Below, one piece after another: positions 11,581 to 21,200 of a stretch of DNA of 64,000 nucleotides. The stretch comes from Methylocaldum szegediense. Its GTDB lineage: Bacteria > Pseudomonadota > Gammaproteobacteria > Methylococcales > Methylococcaceae. Location of the stretch: contig NZ_OX458333.1 of assembly GCF_949769195.1 (NCBI RefSeq), positions 2,542,001 to 2,606,000 of the forward strand, read 5' to 3'. Within the stretch, counting starts at the first letter, position 1. Each line of letters starts with the position of its first letter. Below the pieces are notes generated by a model. The model was given only the letters and a program-made list of their open reading frames with translations, was not told the origin of the DNA and searched no databases. A program made the translations under genes and the position numbers.

Positions 11581-11802
11581 ATGGAGCCAAGGCAGAAAGT
11601 GTTGATCAACCGGAAGAAGCTCCACTCGATGATCCCGCTCAGCGAGCGGACCATCTTCAACATGGAGCAGCGGGGGGAGTTCCCCAGGCGCATCGCGTTG
11701 ACCCGACGCAACGTTGCGTGGGATCTGGCGGAGGTCGAAGCCTGGATCGAGGCGAGGAAAGCGTCCTGCCAGCAGGCGGACCGTCCTGGAGGCGGGCAGT
11801 GA
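11581..11802 (+). CDS. AlpA-like phage/island regulator
   Basis: A 73-residue AlpA-family helix-turn-helix protein (LINRKKLHSMIPLSERTIF recognition region, then a short wing). AlpA proteins control integrase or excision genes in P4-like prophages and islands. Start ATG 11581 follows TTGGAGG. Its TGA overlaps the GTG start of repA by four bases (GTGA), indicating translational coupling, so it probably sets expression of the replication module. Confidence 0.85.
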   Translation: MEPRQKVLINRKKLHSMIPLSERTIFNMEQRGEFPRRIALTRRNVAWDLAEVEAWIEARKASCQQADRPGGGQ

Positions 11803-12677
11803 CGATCACGATCGACGTGCAGGCCGCGTTCGAAAACGATCCGCCTGCGCTCGACTTCGTCTGGCCCGGCTTTCTCGCCGGTACGGTCGGAGCGCTGGTG
11901 GCTCCCGGTGGCGCGGGCAAGAGCTTCTGGGCGCTGGAGGCGGCAATGGCTGTTGCAGGCGGGGATGCTCCCGGCAGTGATCTGCTCGGGCTTGGGCCGT
12001 CACGCGCCGGGCAGGTGGTCTACTTTGCCGGCGAGGATCCGGCCCCGATCCTTGATTGCCGCATCCATGCCATTGGCAGACATCTGAGCGACACAGCGCG
12101 CTCGACCATTGCGGGCCGGATGACCGTCGAGCCGGTCGCAGGCAGCTCCATGAATGTCACGGACAGGCACACGCTGCACCAGTTGGTAGAGAAGTGCTCG
12201 GGGGCGCGCCTCGTTGTGCTGGATACGTTGAGCCGCATGCATCGTCTTGACGAAAACAGCAACGGGGACATGGCGGTGGTGGTGGCCTGTCTGGAGCGCC
12301 TTGCACTGGAAACGGGAGCGTCCGTCTTGTTCCTGCACCACGTCAGCAAGGGCAGCGCACGAGAGGGGGCCACCGATCACCAGGGAGCCGCGCGGGGTGC
12401 GTCGGCGCTTGTCGCCAATGCCCGGTGGTGCGGGTTCATTGCACCCATGACTTCGGAGGAGGCCGCACGCCTTGGGGAAGAACCCAAGGGTGTGCCACCT
12501 ATCGGCGAGACGCGCCGCAGGCATTTCGTCCGCTTTGGGGTCTCCAAGCAGAACTACGGAAGCGCGCCGCCGGACCGCTGGTATTCGCGAGACGGCCAGG
12601 GCGTGCTCCTGCCGGCAGCGTTGTCGGCTTCGGAGCCGACTGGCCGCAGAAAGGGGGCGCATCGTGCAAAAGCCTGA
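11799..12677 (+). CDS. repA: IncQ-type replicative helicase RepA
   Basis: A RecA-fold hexameric helicase of the RSF1010/IncQ RepA family that unwinds the plasmid origin. The 292-residue protein has Walker A PGGAGKS at residues 36-42, a Walker B strand (LVVLDTLSRMH) near 140, the FLHHVSKG motif and the FVRFGVSKQNYG C-terminal motif, all as in RSF1010 RepA (279 residues). The GTG start overlaps alpA; the frame is open further upstream but homology starts here. repC begins 14 bases before its stop. The presence of plasmid replication genes in a chromosomal island is noteworthy. Confidence 0.92.
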   Translation: MTITIDVQAAFENDPPALDFVWPGFLAGTVGALVAPGGAGKSFWALEAAMAVAGGDAPGSDLLGLGPSRAGQVVYFAGEDPAPILDCRIHAIGRHLSDTARSTIAGRMTVEPVAGSSMNVTDRHTLHQLVEKCSGARLVVLDTLSRMHRLDENSNGDMAVVVACLERLALETGASVLFLHHVSKGSAREGATDHQGAARGASALVANARWCGFIAPMTSEEAARLGEEPKGVPPIGETRRRHFVRFGVSKQNYGSAPPDRWYSRDGQGVLLPAALSASEPTGRRKGAHRAKA

Positions 12678-13518
12678 GCTGACGCACGCGCGCCATGACC
12701 CGATCCATTGCCTGGCACCGGGCTTGTTCCGCAGTCTCCAGAAGGGCGAGCGCAAGCGTGCCAAGCTGGATGTCGTCTATGACTTCGGCGACGGCAGGCG
12801 GGTGGAGTTCAGCGGTCCCGAACCGCTGGGAGCGGACGACCTGCGCGTTCTGCAAGGACTGGTGGCCATGGCGGGGCCGGCTGGGCTGGTGCTTTCACCC
12901 GAGCCGAAAACGGAGGCGGGCCGGCAGCTCCGGCTGTTCCTTGAGCCCAAATGGGATGCGATCCGGCAGGATGCGATGGTTGTCAGGGGGAGCTACCGGG
13001 CGCTGGTCCGTGAAGTCGGCTACGCCAATGTGGATAACGCCAAGCCGATCCGTGACTGCATCGAGCGTCTCTGGAAGGTCTCGGTCATCGTGCAGGATGG
13101 AAAGCGGCGCCAAGGCTTCAGGCTTCTTTCGGAGTACGCCAGCGACGAGCACGACGGAAAGCTCTACGTGGCGCTTAACCCCCTTCTGGCCCGTGCCGTG
13201 ATGGGCGGTCAGCACGTGCGGATCAGCATGGGCGAGGTGCGGGCTCTGCGAACCGATGCTGCGCGCCTCATCCACCAGCGCCTGTGCGCCTGGATCGACC
13301 CCGGGAAATGGGGCCGGGTGGAGACGGACACACTGTGTGGCTACGTCTGGCCGACGGAGGCGGGCAGCACGGCTGCGGTCAAGAAGCGCCGCCACACAGC
13401 GCGGCTGGCTCTCTCCGAGCTGGCAGGCCTAGGGTGGAGGCTACGAGAGTACGCGAAGGACAAGTGGGCGATCGGGCGGCCCGGCTTAAGGGCGTCACCG
13501 CCAGACCCCCCTTCTTAA
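12664..13518 (+). CDS. repC: IncQ-type replication initiator RepC
   Basis: RepC of IncQ plasmids binds the oriV iterons and opens the origin together with RepA. The 284-residue protein matches RSF1010 RepC (283) throughout: HDPIHCLAPGLFR near the start, FSGPEPLGADDLR, LRLFLEPKWDA, IERLWKVSVIVQDG, GFRLLSEYASDE and CAWIDPGKWG. The start is GTG 12664, overlapping repA by 14 bases. Iteron-like repeats begin at its stop codon. No RepB primase gene, which RSF1010 also needs, is seen in the island, so replication may use a host primase or be reduced. Confidence 0.93.
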   Translation: MQKPELTHARHDPIHCLAPGLFRSLQKGERKRAKLDVVYDFGDGRRVEFSGPEPLGADDLRVLQGLVAMAGPAGLVLSPEPKTEAGRQLRLFLEPKWDAIRQDAMVVRGSYRALVREVGYANVDNAKPIRDCIERLWKVSVIVQDGKRRQGFRLLSEYASDEHDGKLYVALNPLLARAVMGGQHVRISMGEVRALRTDAARLIHQRLCAWIDPGKWGRVETDTLCGYVWPTEAGSTAAVKKRRHTARLALSELAGLGWRLREYAKDKWAIGRPGLRASPPDPPS

Positions 13519-13570
13519 CGGTAACCAACCCCCATTTTTTCGGTAACCAACCCCCACCCTAACGGTAACC
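13519..13570 (+). repeat. oriV: Iterons of an IncQ-like oriV
   Basis: CGGTAACCAACCCCCA occurs at 13519-13534 and 13541-13556, and a third, shorter copy CGGTAACC is at 13563-13570, with a 22-base period. The array directly follows repC, where the initiator's binding sites would be expected. The period is seen; the role is inferred from position. Confidence 0.7.
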
Positions 13571-13843
13571 GGGCGTGTTGGAAAACTCATTACAGGACAA
13601 AGACTTATGTCGATTGTTCCGGTTCCATCCAGGATCATCCATAAGGATGATCCACTAAGCGCGGCCTTCGTCCGCTGCGCGGCCGAGGCCTTGCCCTCCT
13701 TCAGGACACCAAAAGAGACAAGGGCCGGGAAGGGCACGTGAAATCTGTTAGCACCTCCACCGAGGGGCGGCGCAACACCCGTGTCGCCGCTGACTGTCCG
13801 GCCCCTGGGCGGCGTGGCAGATGCATGTTTTGTCTGTGAATCG

Positions 13844-13874
13844 AGGGGCCGCTGGAATCTGCCGAACGGCCCCT
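13844..13874 (+). terminator. Hairpin between iterons and phased array
   Basis: AGGGGCCG pairs with CGGCCCCT around a 15-base loop, followed by TTTCCTTTT. It could end the repA-repC transcript or serve as a single-strand initiation site near oriV. I favour the former weakly. Confidence 0.5.
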
Positions 13875-13910
13875 TTCCTTTTGGTGCCCATCGCGACCGC
13901 GCGCAGGCCA

Positions 13911-14048
13911 TGTTGCGCGAATATGTGCGATTCCATGCGACGAAGCGCGAACGTACGCGACGAAACGCGATGATGTGCGAAGACGTGCGAAGACGTGCGA
14001 TTGATCGTCGATTCGCGCGTCGATCGCGAAAGATCGCATAAGTTCGCA
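13911..14048. repeat. Helically phased YGCGA array with inverted arm
   Basis: Nine consecutive 10-base units from 13911 to 14000 each end in YGCGA (CGCGA or TGCGA), while the other five bases vary except for a duplicated unit (AGACGTGCGA twice). After a spacer the reverse complement TCGCR recurs at 14013, 14024, 14034 and 14044. The period equals about one DNA helical turn, so all sites face the same side of the helix, with a change of direction at about 14005. It sits between the oriV iterons and the presumed oriT and traJ-like gene. It may be a centromere, a relaxosome or a regulatory nucleoprotein site. Confidence 0.8.
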
Positions 14049-14059
14049 GTGAGTTTTGA

Positions 14060-14205
14060 CGGCAAGATATGTGTTGTGGGCCTACGCGCAAGTGCGAAGT
14101 CCTCCAACACTCCCCCTTACTCGCCATTGGCTCGACGGCATCTTGCTCTGCGAGGCTTACGGTCGCTGCTGCGACAGATGCCCTTACTCGCACCAGAGGG
14201 AGGAA
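14060..14205 (+). other. oriT: Candidate oriT with IncP/IncI-type nic motif
   Basis: CATCTTGC at 14139-14146 fits the YATCYTG-Y nic consensus of IncP/IncI-type relaxases. GTGGGCCTAC just upstream (near 14075-14085) is also found in the RP4 oriT. CCCTTACTCGC is repeated directly at 14114 and 14181. The region lies immediately upstream of a NikA/TraJ-like gene, the normal place for oriT in those systems. No relaxase gene is found, so transfer would need one in trans. Motif matches are recalled, not searched. Confidence 0.5.
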
Positions 14206-14211
14206 CCTGCG

Positions 14212-14586
14212 ATGCTCGGCGATAGCGCGAACGACCTGTTTGAGCTGCCCCGGCGCAGCCTGCCGCCGATCAAGATCTGGGTCACACTCGAGGAACGGGC
14301 CGAGATCGAGATCCGAGCGGCACAGACCGGGCTTTCGGTTTCGGCCTACATGCGGGCGGCAGGGCTGAACCACCCGGTCCGCTCTGTCCTTGACCTGAAG
14401 GCGGTGGCTGACCTGGTAAGAGTCAACGACGACCTGGGGCGGGTTGCCGGACTACTGAAGCTTTGGCTCGCCGAGAAGCGAGGGCAGGGGGCTAGCCCTG
14501 TGGACGTGGAGGCGTTGATGGAGGATCTATGGGCGCTCCAGACCGAGATGCGTCAAATCATGTGGCGAGCGGTTCGAGGGAGGTAG
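14212..14586 (+). CDS. NikA/TraJ-like relaxosome accessory protein
   Basis: A 124-residue ribbon-helix-helix DNA-binding protein of the conjugation accessory family (R64 NikA, RP4 TraJ, MobC-like), which binds repeats next to nic and recruits the relaxase. The signature TGLSVSAYMRAAGLN follows a basic beta strand (IKIWVTLEERAEI). The start ATG 14212 has a strong GAGGGAGG ribosome binding site; the frame is open upstream without one. With no relaxase gene in the island, it suggests mobilisation by a helper element. The proteins of this family bind helically spaced repeats, so it is one candidate for binding the array upstream. Confidence 0.85.
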   Translation: MLGDSANDLFELPRRSLPPIKIWVTLEERAEIEIRAAQTGLSVSAYMRAAGLNHPVRSVLDLKAVADLVRVNDDLGRVAGLLKLWLAEKRGQGASPVDVEALMEDLWALQTEMRQIMWRAVRGR

Positions 14587-14638
14587 AAGGGATACTGAGA
14601 GTCAATCTCGGAAAGTATAGAAACGGGGCTGTTTCGTC

Positions 14639-14893
14639 ATGGCGGTCCTGACGATCAGAAGCGTGCCTGAAGAAGGGCACCGGGCCCTAAGGGTGCGGGT
14701 GGCGCAGCATGGCCGCATTACGGAGGTGAAGGTGCGCGAGACCCTGGCGGCGGCGGTCAAGTCGGAGAACCGGGTGCGAGTGGGTGACGCCCTGGCAGCC
14801 ATCGGCCGGAAGATTGGCCTCAAGGACGAAGACTTCGCCATCCTGGAAAGCGTCCGTGACAGGACACCCGCCGAGCCGCCTAGGTTCGTATGA
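14639..14893 (+). CDS. FitA-type antitoxin
   Basis: An 84-residue FitA/plasmid-stability antitoxin with an N-terminal ribbon-helix-helix (LTIRSVPEEGHRALRVRVAQHG) and a C-terminal toxin-binding tail. It would normally neutralise a VapC/FitB PIN-domain ribonuclease and autorepress the operon. Its stop overlaps the start of the adjacent toxin remnant (ATGA at 14890-14893). The toxin is broken, so this is probably an orphan antitoxin. Confidence 0.85.
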   Translation: MAVLTIRSVPEEGHRALRVRVAQHGRITEVKVRETLAAAVKSENRVRVGDALAAIGRKIGLKDEDFAILESVRDRTPAEPPRFV

Positions 14894-15309
14894 TTGTCCT
14901 CACCACCAGCGTGTCCGAGGCGATGAAGCCGGCTCCGTATGCGAACGTCATGGCTAGGTTGAACGATCAGGTCCAGGAAACTCTGTTGTATATCACCACC
15001 ATCACGTTGGCCGGGCTGCTGTTCGGCATCCAGGCACTGCCGCAGGGCAAGCGCAGGGGACCAGCTGGACAGCGTTCTCAATGACCTGCTGGTCCTGTTT
15101 CAGGATCGCGTGCTGCCCCTTCGACACAGAGGTAGTGCGGCACTACGCGGGGCTGGCCGTGGCGGCCAGGAATGGGGGCGTGGCTTTCTGACGCAGGACA
15201 GCTACATCGCCGCCATTGCCGCATCGCGGTGCTTTGTCGTGGTGTCGCGTAATACTGCGGCTTTTGAGGCGCAGGGGTAGCAGTTATTGATCCATGGCCT
15301 GGTGCCTAG
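14890..15309 (+). pseudogene. FitB/VapC PIN-domain toxin, frameshifted
   Basis: The first 64 codons encode a PIN-type start (MIVLTTSVSEAMKPAPYA) and end at TGA near 15084. Further toxin segments continue in other frames: DRVLPFDTE-like sequence near 15105, DSYIAAIAASR near 15200 and a VIDPW-like C-terminus ending at 15309. At least two frame changes are needed. The first catalytic Asp-Thr-Asn is also altered to Thr-Thr-Ser. The toxin is therefore inactive. Confidence 0.85.
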
Positions 15310-15361
15310 ACGCATTGGGGCGGCGCTGCGTTAAGCGGCGCCGCGCCCCTATCCACTGCAC

Positions 15362-18247
15362 TTACGGCGAAGCTAGAACAGAGGTGATCAAGTTTTCGCC
15401 AATGGGCTCGCTGAAGGTCGCTGTCTTTGCGTGGTGGAGGATCACGTCGTGGAGTTTTGAGGGCTCCGCCTTGACCACATCCCAACACCATGTTCCGAAA
15501 CCGCCACGTGCGTTCACTGCGCGTACCCAGGCATCCAGAGCCATTCGCTTCGCGCGGTTCTGGTCCGAATCCTCGCCCTTGATTTCCAGCACCAGCTGCT
15601 TGCCGTTGGCAAGCCGGATCAGATAATCGGGCAGGTATTTGCGCTTGCTGCCGCGCCACAGGTAGTAGATCTGGAAGCCAAGATGGTCATTCTTGGCGTA
15701 GGCAGCCACCTCATTAAGATTTTCCAGGTGTGTGGCGGTGTAGTGCTCCCATGCGCTGTCGGCAACGGCATGGCTGATCTGGGACTTAACCGTCTCCAGA
15801 CATGGTTTGGTGGTGTACCAGGTGCGCATGAACCGCGTCGATCCGATGGGAAATTCCTGGTCGAACACCGGTTCCAGCCGGTTGCTGTTCTGCTGCTGGA
15901 TCTGATTGACGACATGGCTCACGATTGTGTCGATCGACAGCGCGATCAGGATCCGCTTGCGCAACGGATCCTGATGGAACAGCGACGGGATCTCCAGCCG
16001 GTCGGAGTTGAAGAACTGCTCGACCAGCCGCACCAGCTGCTGGATCAGCAACTCGCGGCTCCCGGTGAAGCTGTGCTGCAGGGCCTCCATCGCCTTGTGG
16101 GCAGCCCGGAACAGCAGCCGCTGCAGGCGGAACTCCTCGGGTATCGCTTCCAGGTCGATGGACACCGCCTTGGACATGTCCGCTGCGCCTCCCAGCGCCG
16201 GGGCCAGATCTGCCGTGACCACGACCTGTGCCGGGTCGATCTTGAGCGGCGGTATCGTTGACCAATCCACTGTCAGCTCGGGCCGCACGATCACATCCAC
16301 TCGCAGCACGTTCGGCCACGTGATTTCCAGGCTGGATCGTTCCGCCAGCGATTCGATCTGGGTGCTCGGCTTGGGCGGTGGTGGGGGATCACCTCCTTCT
16401 CCAACGTCTTGGAAGATGGACAGCGGCACACCGAAAACGTTGACGTATTCCGATTTAAACAGTTGGCGGGTCTGCCCGTCGGGGCAGACCACAGCTTCTG
16501 TGTCGTAGGACACGCGGCGCAGGCCACGTCCGATCACCTGTTCGCAAAGCAGCTGGCTGGTAAAGGCACGCAGGCCCATGATGTGGGTCACGTTCTTGGC
16601 GTCCCAACCCTCGGAGAGCATGGCGACGGAGATCACGTTCTGCAGGTCCTGACCTGGCGTCCCCCGCTTACCCACGTTGTCCACGATGGCGCGCAGCAGT
16701 TCCTCCTTCTTCATCGCGCGCAGTGGCTGCTTGCGCGACTCGGGGATACCCGCTGCTTCAACGATGTTCTTCAGGACTTCCTCGTAGGCCTTGTCCGCCG
16801 TCGCGCTTTCGCCGATCTCGGCCTTCTCCAGGACCTTGGAATCCACGCGCAGGGTCCGCTCCGGTGCCTTGAGTTCTGGCCAGTAGGCATCGCCGTTGCG
16901 GAAGTAGTACTCGATACGTGCTGCCGTCTCTGTGCGATTGCACACGGTCAGCATGACGGGTGGGGAAGTGTGACCTGCTTCTTGCCACGCCTTCAGTGTC
17001 TCACGCCAGTCGGCACCTAACAGGGTATACGCCTCCTGTACCAGCTGGGGTAGCGGTTCGTGGGGTTCTGCGCCACGGCGGTTCAGATCCTGACCGACCT
17101 CCGGTTCCCGGTAGAGGTGGTACAGCTTCGACTTGTAGGTCTGGGCATTGGGAAGCGCGTTATCGCGGATCACCACGCGTGGCGTCTTCACCAGACCGGA
17201 TTCGATGGCGTCATTCAGCCCGAAGTCCGAAATCACCCATGGGAACAGCGCCGTTTCGGTGCTTGTCTTGCCCGTGGGGGCAAAGGGCGTGGCTGTCAGG
17301 TCGAAGCAGTGGCTGATGCGCCGCATCTTGTGGATGCGGTCCAGTCCTTCGATCCAGCGGGTGGCTTCCTCGAGGTCGATTCCAAGCTCCTCGGCTTCCT
17401 TTCTGCTGACCTTGACCTCGGCGGGCTTACGGTAAGCGTGGTGCGCCTCGTCGTTGATGACCACGATGTCCTTGTGGCCGGCGAGCTTGCCGAGCACCCG
17501 GCGCACGTAGGCCTCGTCGCTCTCGGGCCCTTTCTTGACCACGGAGCGGTCCTGGTCCCTGAGCGGCATCAGGCTGTGCCAGTTCTCGATCAGCAGCTCC
17601 ATCTGGTTGAGCTTCTGCCGCATGGCCTCGTTGGGGCACAGCAGGAAGGCGTCGTAGTAGTTCTCGGGATGTCCGGTGTGCAGCACCTGCAGGCGCTCCT
17701 TCACCGTCAGGCCCGGAGCCACGATGAAGATGGCACGAGAGAAATCCTTGTTGCGCCTGGGGTAGGTCAGGGCGTTCAGCACCTGCCAGGTGATGATCAT
17801 CGCCATCACCGTGGTCTTGCCGCTGCCAGTGGCCATCTTGTTGCACAGCCGCTCGAACGGCCCGCCGTCGCCCGGAACGAAGATGCCCTGCTTGAACTCG
17901 GTCGGCGCCTCCACGTGCCAGATGAGCGTCTCGATGGCCTCCAGCTGGCAGAAATAGAACGGGTAGGGGCGGTTGGCTTCGGGGTCGCGCCAGTGCTCAA
18001 GCAGCGCGCGGGTGACCGCCGTTACACCGGGGTAGCCGGCATCGCGCCATTCGTCCACCCGTTCGCGGATGCGGTTCACCAGCTCAAGCTCAACGCTGCG
18101 CACCGTGTTGTTGCGTGTGTCGAAAATCTCGTAGCCAGCCGGGCGGCGGCCCTCCACCAGTTCCAGACGCTGGTCACTGACGCGCCGCCAGTGGTGCGTG
18201 GGCCGCTCGAACGGCGAATTGATGATCAAGGACTTGGGTTGAGTCAT
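15362..18247 (-). CDS. Restriction endonuclease Res-type helicase (BPTD_3080-like)
   Basis: A 961-residue DEAD/DEAH helicase-nuclease that would translocate on and cut unmodified DNA, partner of the methyltransferase 10 bases upstream. SF2 motifs: Walker A ATGSGKTTV (about residue 140), INDEAHH, LTATPF, and IGRGLRR (about 570). A C-terminal PD-(D/E)xK nuclease is seen as LPDYLIR then LVLEIKGE (about 900). It is distinct from the second Res at 24766-27765. I recall this family being annotated as BPTD_3080 family restriction endonucleases; the exact name is less certain than the function. Confidence 0.88.
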   Translation of the reverse strand: MTQPKSLIINSPFERPTHHWRRVSDQRLELVEGRRPAGYEIFDTRNNTVRSVELELVNRIRERVDEWRDAGYPGVTAVTRALLEHWRDPEANRPYPFYFCQLEAIETLIWHVEAPTEFKQGIFVPGDGGPFERLCNKMATGSGKTTVMAMIITWQVLNALTYPRRNKDFSRAIFIVAPGLTVKERLQVLHTGHPENYYDAFLLCPNEAMRQKLNQMELLIENWHSLMPLRDQDRSVVKKGPESDEAYVRRVLGKLAGHKDIVVINDEAHHAYRKPAEVKVSRKEAEELGIDLEEATRWIEGLDRIHKMRRISHCFDLTATPFAPTGKTSTETALFPWVISDFGLNDAIESGLVKTPRVVIRDNALPNAQTYKSKLYHLYREPEVGQDLNRRGAEPHEPLPQLVQEAYTLLGADWRETLKAWQEAGHTSPPVMLTVCNRTETAARIEYYFRNGDAYWPELKAPERTLRVDSKVLEKAEIGESATADKAYEEVLKNIVEAAGIPESRKQPLRAMKKEELLRAIVDNVGKRGTPGQDLQNVISVAMLSEGWDAKNVTHIMGLRAFTSQLLCEQVIGRGLRRVSYDTEAVVCPDGQTRQLFKSEYVNVFGVPLSIFQDVGEGGDPPPPPKPSTQIESLAERSSLEITWPNVLRVDVIVRPELTVDWSTIPPLKIDPAQVVVTADLAPALGGAADMSKAVSIDLEAIPEEFRLQRLLFRAAHKAMEALQHSFTGSRELLIQQLVRLVEQFFNSDRLEIPSLFHQDPLRKRILIALSIDTIVSHVVNQIQQQNSNRLEPVFDQEFPIGSTRFMRTWYTTKPCLETVKSQISHAVADSAWEHYTATHLENLNEVAAYAKNDHLGFQIYYLWRGSKRKYLPDYLIRLANGKQLVLEIKGEDSDQNRAKRMALDAWVRAVNARGGFGTWCWDVVKAEPSKLHDVILHHAKTATFSEPIGENLITSVLASP

Positions 18248-18257
18248 GTCCGTGTCC

Positions 18258-21200
18258 TCAATCCAGGTTGATCACTTTGAGCGATTCGATGCCGCGGTCA
18301 TCCACGATCTTCACTGCGATCTTGCGGTGCTCACCCGCCTCGAACGGCAGGCTGACCGTGCCGTGGAACGACTGCAGGCGCGATTCGTCCAGCTCGGCGC
18401 GGATGTTCTTCTTCAGTTTCTCCCAGCCTTCGCCCTTGCCGGCCATGGGGAAGAAGACCTGGCGCGGGAACAGGGAGCGCTCGTCGTAGTCGGTGTCCAG
18501 CAGCCACATGGCGATCTTGCTCTTGCCGCCAGAGACGAGTTCGCCCTTCACGGTGTCGAAGTAGTCGAAGCCGTGCACCTCCACCTCGTACTGGCCATCC
18601 TTGCGCTTGCGCACCTCGACGTCCGGCTGGCCCATCAGCCAGAAGCTCTGGTTGCTGGCGCGGGCCTTCTTCAGGTCCTCGGTCAAGAGGTCGGTGTTCA
18701 TCTGCGCCTTGAGCAGGGTCACGCCCGGCCAGCGCGTCTCGTCGATGTCCTTGGCCGCCTCCGGGTCGAAGGTGAAGGCACAGAATACGATGAAGGCCGG
18801 CTGCGGGCGCAGCTTCTCGGCCTCGGTCAGTGCCTGGGCCACTTGCCGCTGCTCCAGCGCGGCGTGTTCCGGACCGAAGCTCACGACCACGCGCTCGCCA
18901 GTGTCGAGATGGCCGACGGCATGCAGGTGACGGATGCTGTGGGCGGAGGGCAGCGGCTCCAGATCAGCAAACTTGAGCACCTGGCCGCCGCGCCCACGGA
19001 TACCGGTCTTGAGCAGCTCGTCGCGCCACTGGTGCTGGCGGCCGGATTCGCCGGTGCGGGCGATGCTGGCATCGGCCTCGTCCGGGCCGGCGGCCTCGTC
19101 CAGTGATTTCACGGTGGGGAAGGGCACCGCCTCCACCGTGAACGGGCCGGTGATGCGCAGCTTGTTCTTCGCCACCTGCGGCTGGTCGTAGAGGATCTCC
19201 TGGTCGGCATGGGCGGCGATGGAATCGTCCATCCGCTTCTGCATGGCCTGCCGGGCGGCATGGAAGGCCTCGAACGGCTTGCGGGCAGCGTTCGGCCAGT
19301 CCTCCGGGAAGTCGAACGGCACTTCCCATTCCAGCAGGACGCCGGCCATCACTTCTTCGCCGGACGGGAGCTTCTCCTTCTGCGACGCAGGGAACGAGAA
19401 ATCGACCTTCTTCCCCTTGCGGCCACCCTCGGTCACGGTAAACGGCTTCGGCGGCGACGCTCGCAGCGTGGCGTTGAGCTCGGCCAGGGCCTTCTCGATC
19501 GCCGGATGCATGCGCTCGTAGATCTCGTCGATCTCCGGGTTGTTGGCGATCGACTTGAGCGTCACATGCGGCACGGTCTTGTAGATGAAACCGCCCTTCA
19601 GGCCCTCGTGCGGGTACTTGAGCTCGTAGTAGTCGTAGTTCGCCGTCATCAGGCGCTGCTTGGCCAGCGTGATCGCGACACGCGAGGTGTCGCAGGTGAT
19701 CCAGCGGCGGCCCCATTTCTCGGCGACATAGGCGGTGGTGCCCGAGCCGCAGGTGGGATCAAGTACAAGATCACCGGGATCGGTAGTCATGAGAAGACAT
19801 CGCTCAATAACCAATGAATTTGTCTCAACAATATAGACCTGCTGGTCACCGAAGCCGCTCCGCACGGTGTCATCCCAGACTGTGCCATAGGAGGAAAGCG
19901 GAAAGTCATCAAAAAACCAAACGAAACGGGCCGTACTTCCGGACGGAACCATTCGGTTTGACTTGGTTAATCGGTCTAATCCAGTAGTGGTGGTTGACCA
20001 GTGCTTCTTCGAACCGGGCTTTGCAATCAATCCAAACAGATGAATTGGATCTGTATTTCCCGACGTGCCAGCTCCCTCTGCCGCTTTTGCAACAAAGAAC
20101 CGTAGCCCATCAATATATGGGAAGTCTTTCTTCTCGTCCCTTCGTGCTGGCCGCCTTGCATAGTTTTGATCCTGAATCCAAAGACTCTGTCCAACGAATG
20201 ACCCGCTTGTTTCTTTGGAGGTAAACAGTTTTTTTGTTTTTATGCTTGGCAAATGCTTGCCGTACCAAATGATAAAGTCGTAGTTTGCGGCGGGAATATC
20301 ACTGGGTTGAGCGCCAGTTTTTCTAAACGCTAAAATGCGGACAAAGTTTTGGCTGCCAAATACGTCATCCAGTAGATTTCGAACGAGATGGAGATTCTCG
20401 TCCGAAATCTGAACAAAAAGACTTCCCGACTCGTGCAGCAACTCCCGCGCTAGCAATAGGCGATCTCGTAGATATGTCAGGTATGAATGAATGCCCAGCT
20501 CCCAGGTATCCCGGAACGCCTTGATCATTTCCGGTTCCTGGGTCAGGTCCTCGTCCCTGCGGTCCTTGACGTCACGCTTGTTGACGAAGGGCTGGAAGTT
20601 GGAGCCGTATTTGATGCCGTAGGGCGGGTCGATGTAGATCATCTGTACCTTGCCGGCCATGCTTTCCTTCTGCAGCAGGCTGTTCATGACCAGCAGGGAG
20701 TCGCCGGCGATCAGGCGGTTGGCCCAGCCTTTCTCGTGGCGGTAGAAGTCGATCGCGTCGCGCAGCGGCAGGTTCTCGAACGGCGCATCGAACAGGCCGG
20801 GCTGGAGGGCCTTCTCCATGCCCCTGCTCCTGCCTTCGCCCTTCATGGCCTTGCGCACGGCCGACAGGATGCTGGCCGGGTCGATGCGCTCGTGCACGTG
20901 CAGGCTGACGGTGTCCACCTCGAAGCTCGTGCGCTCGGCCTTGCCGGCCCAGTTGAGGTAGGGGCTCTGCAGCCGCTTCAGCTCCTCCAGCGCGGCCTTC
21001 ATCTGCTCCGTGTCGCCCGAAGCCAGCGCGTCGTCGATCAGCTTCTCGATACGGCTGCGCTGCGGGTCGAACTGCAGCGCAGGGTCCAGGTGCGGGTCGT
21101 AGGCCCAGCGGGTCTTGCCGGCATCCGGGTCGGTCTTCGGGTTCACCATGCCGACTTCCGGATTGTTTACCCGCTTGTCGGTGTGGCGGTAGGAGAGGAT

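Noticed and set aside
13519-14048. Repeats considered as a CRISPR array
   Set aside because: Units of 10 or 22 bases with no constant 28-36-base repeat, no spacers and no cas genes.
17060-18271. Long plus-strand open frame (403 codons)
   Set aside because: Shadow of the Res gene on the opposite strand; no family features. The same holds for frames at 26425-27507, 28798-30030, 31991-33289 and 20487-21233.
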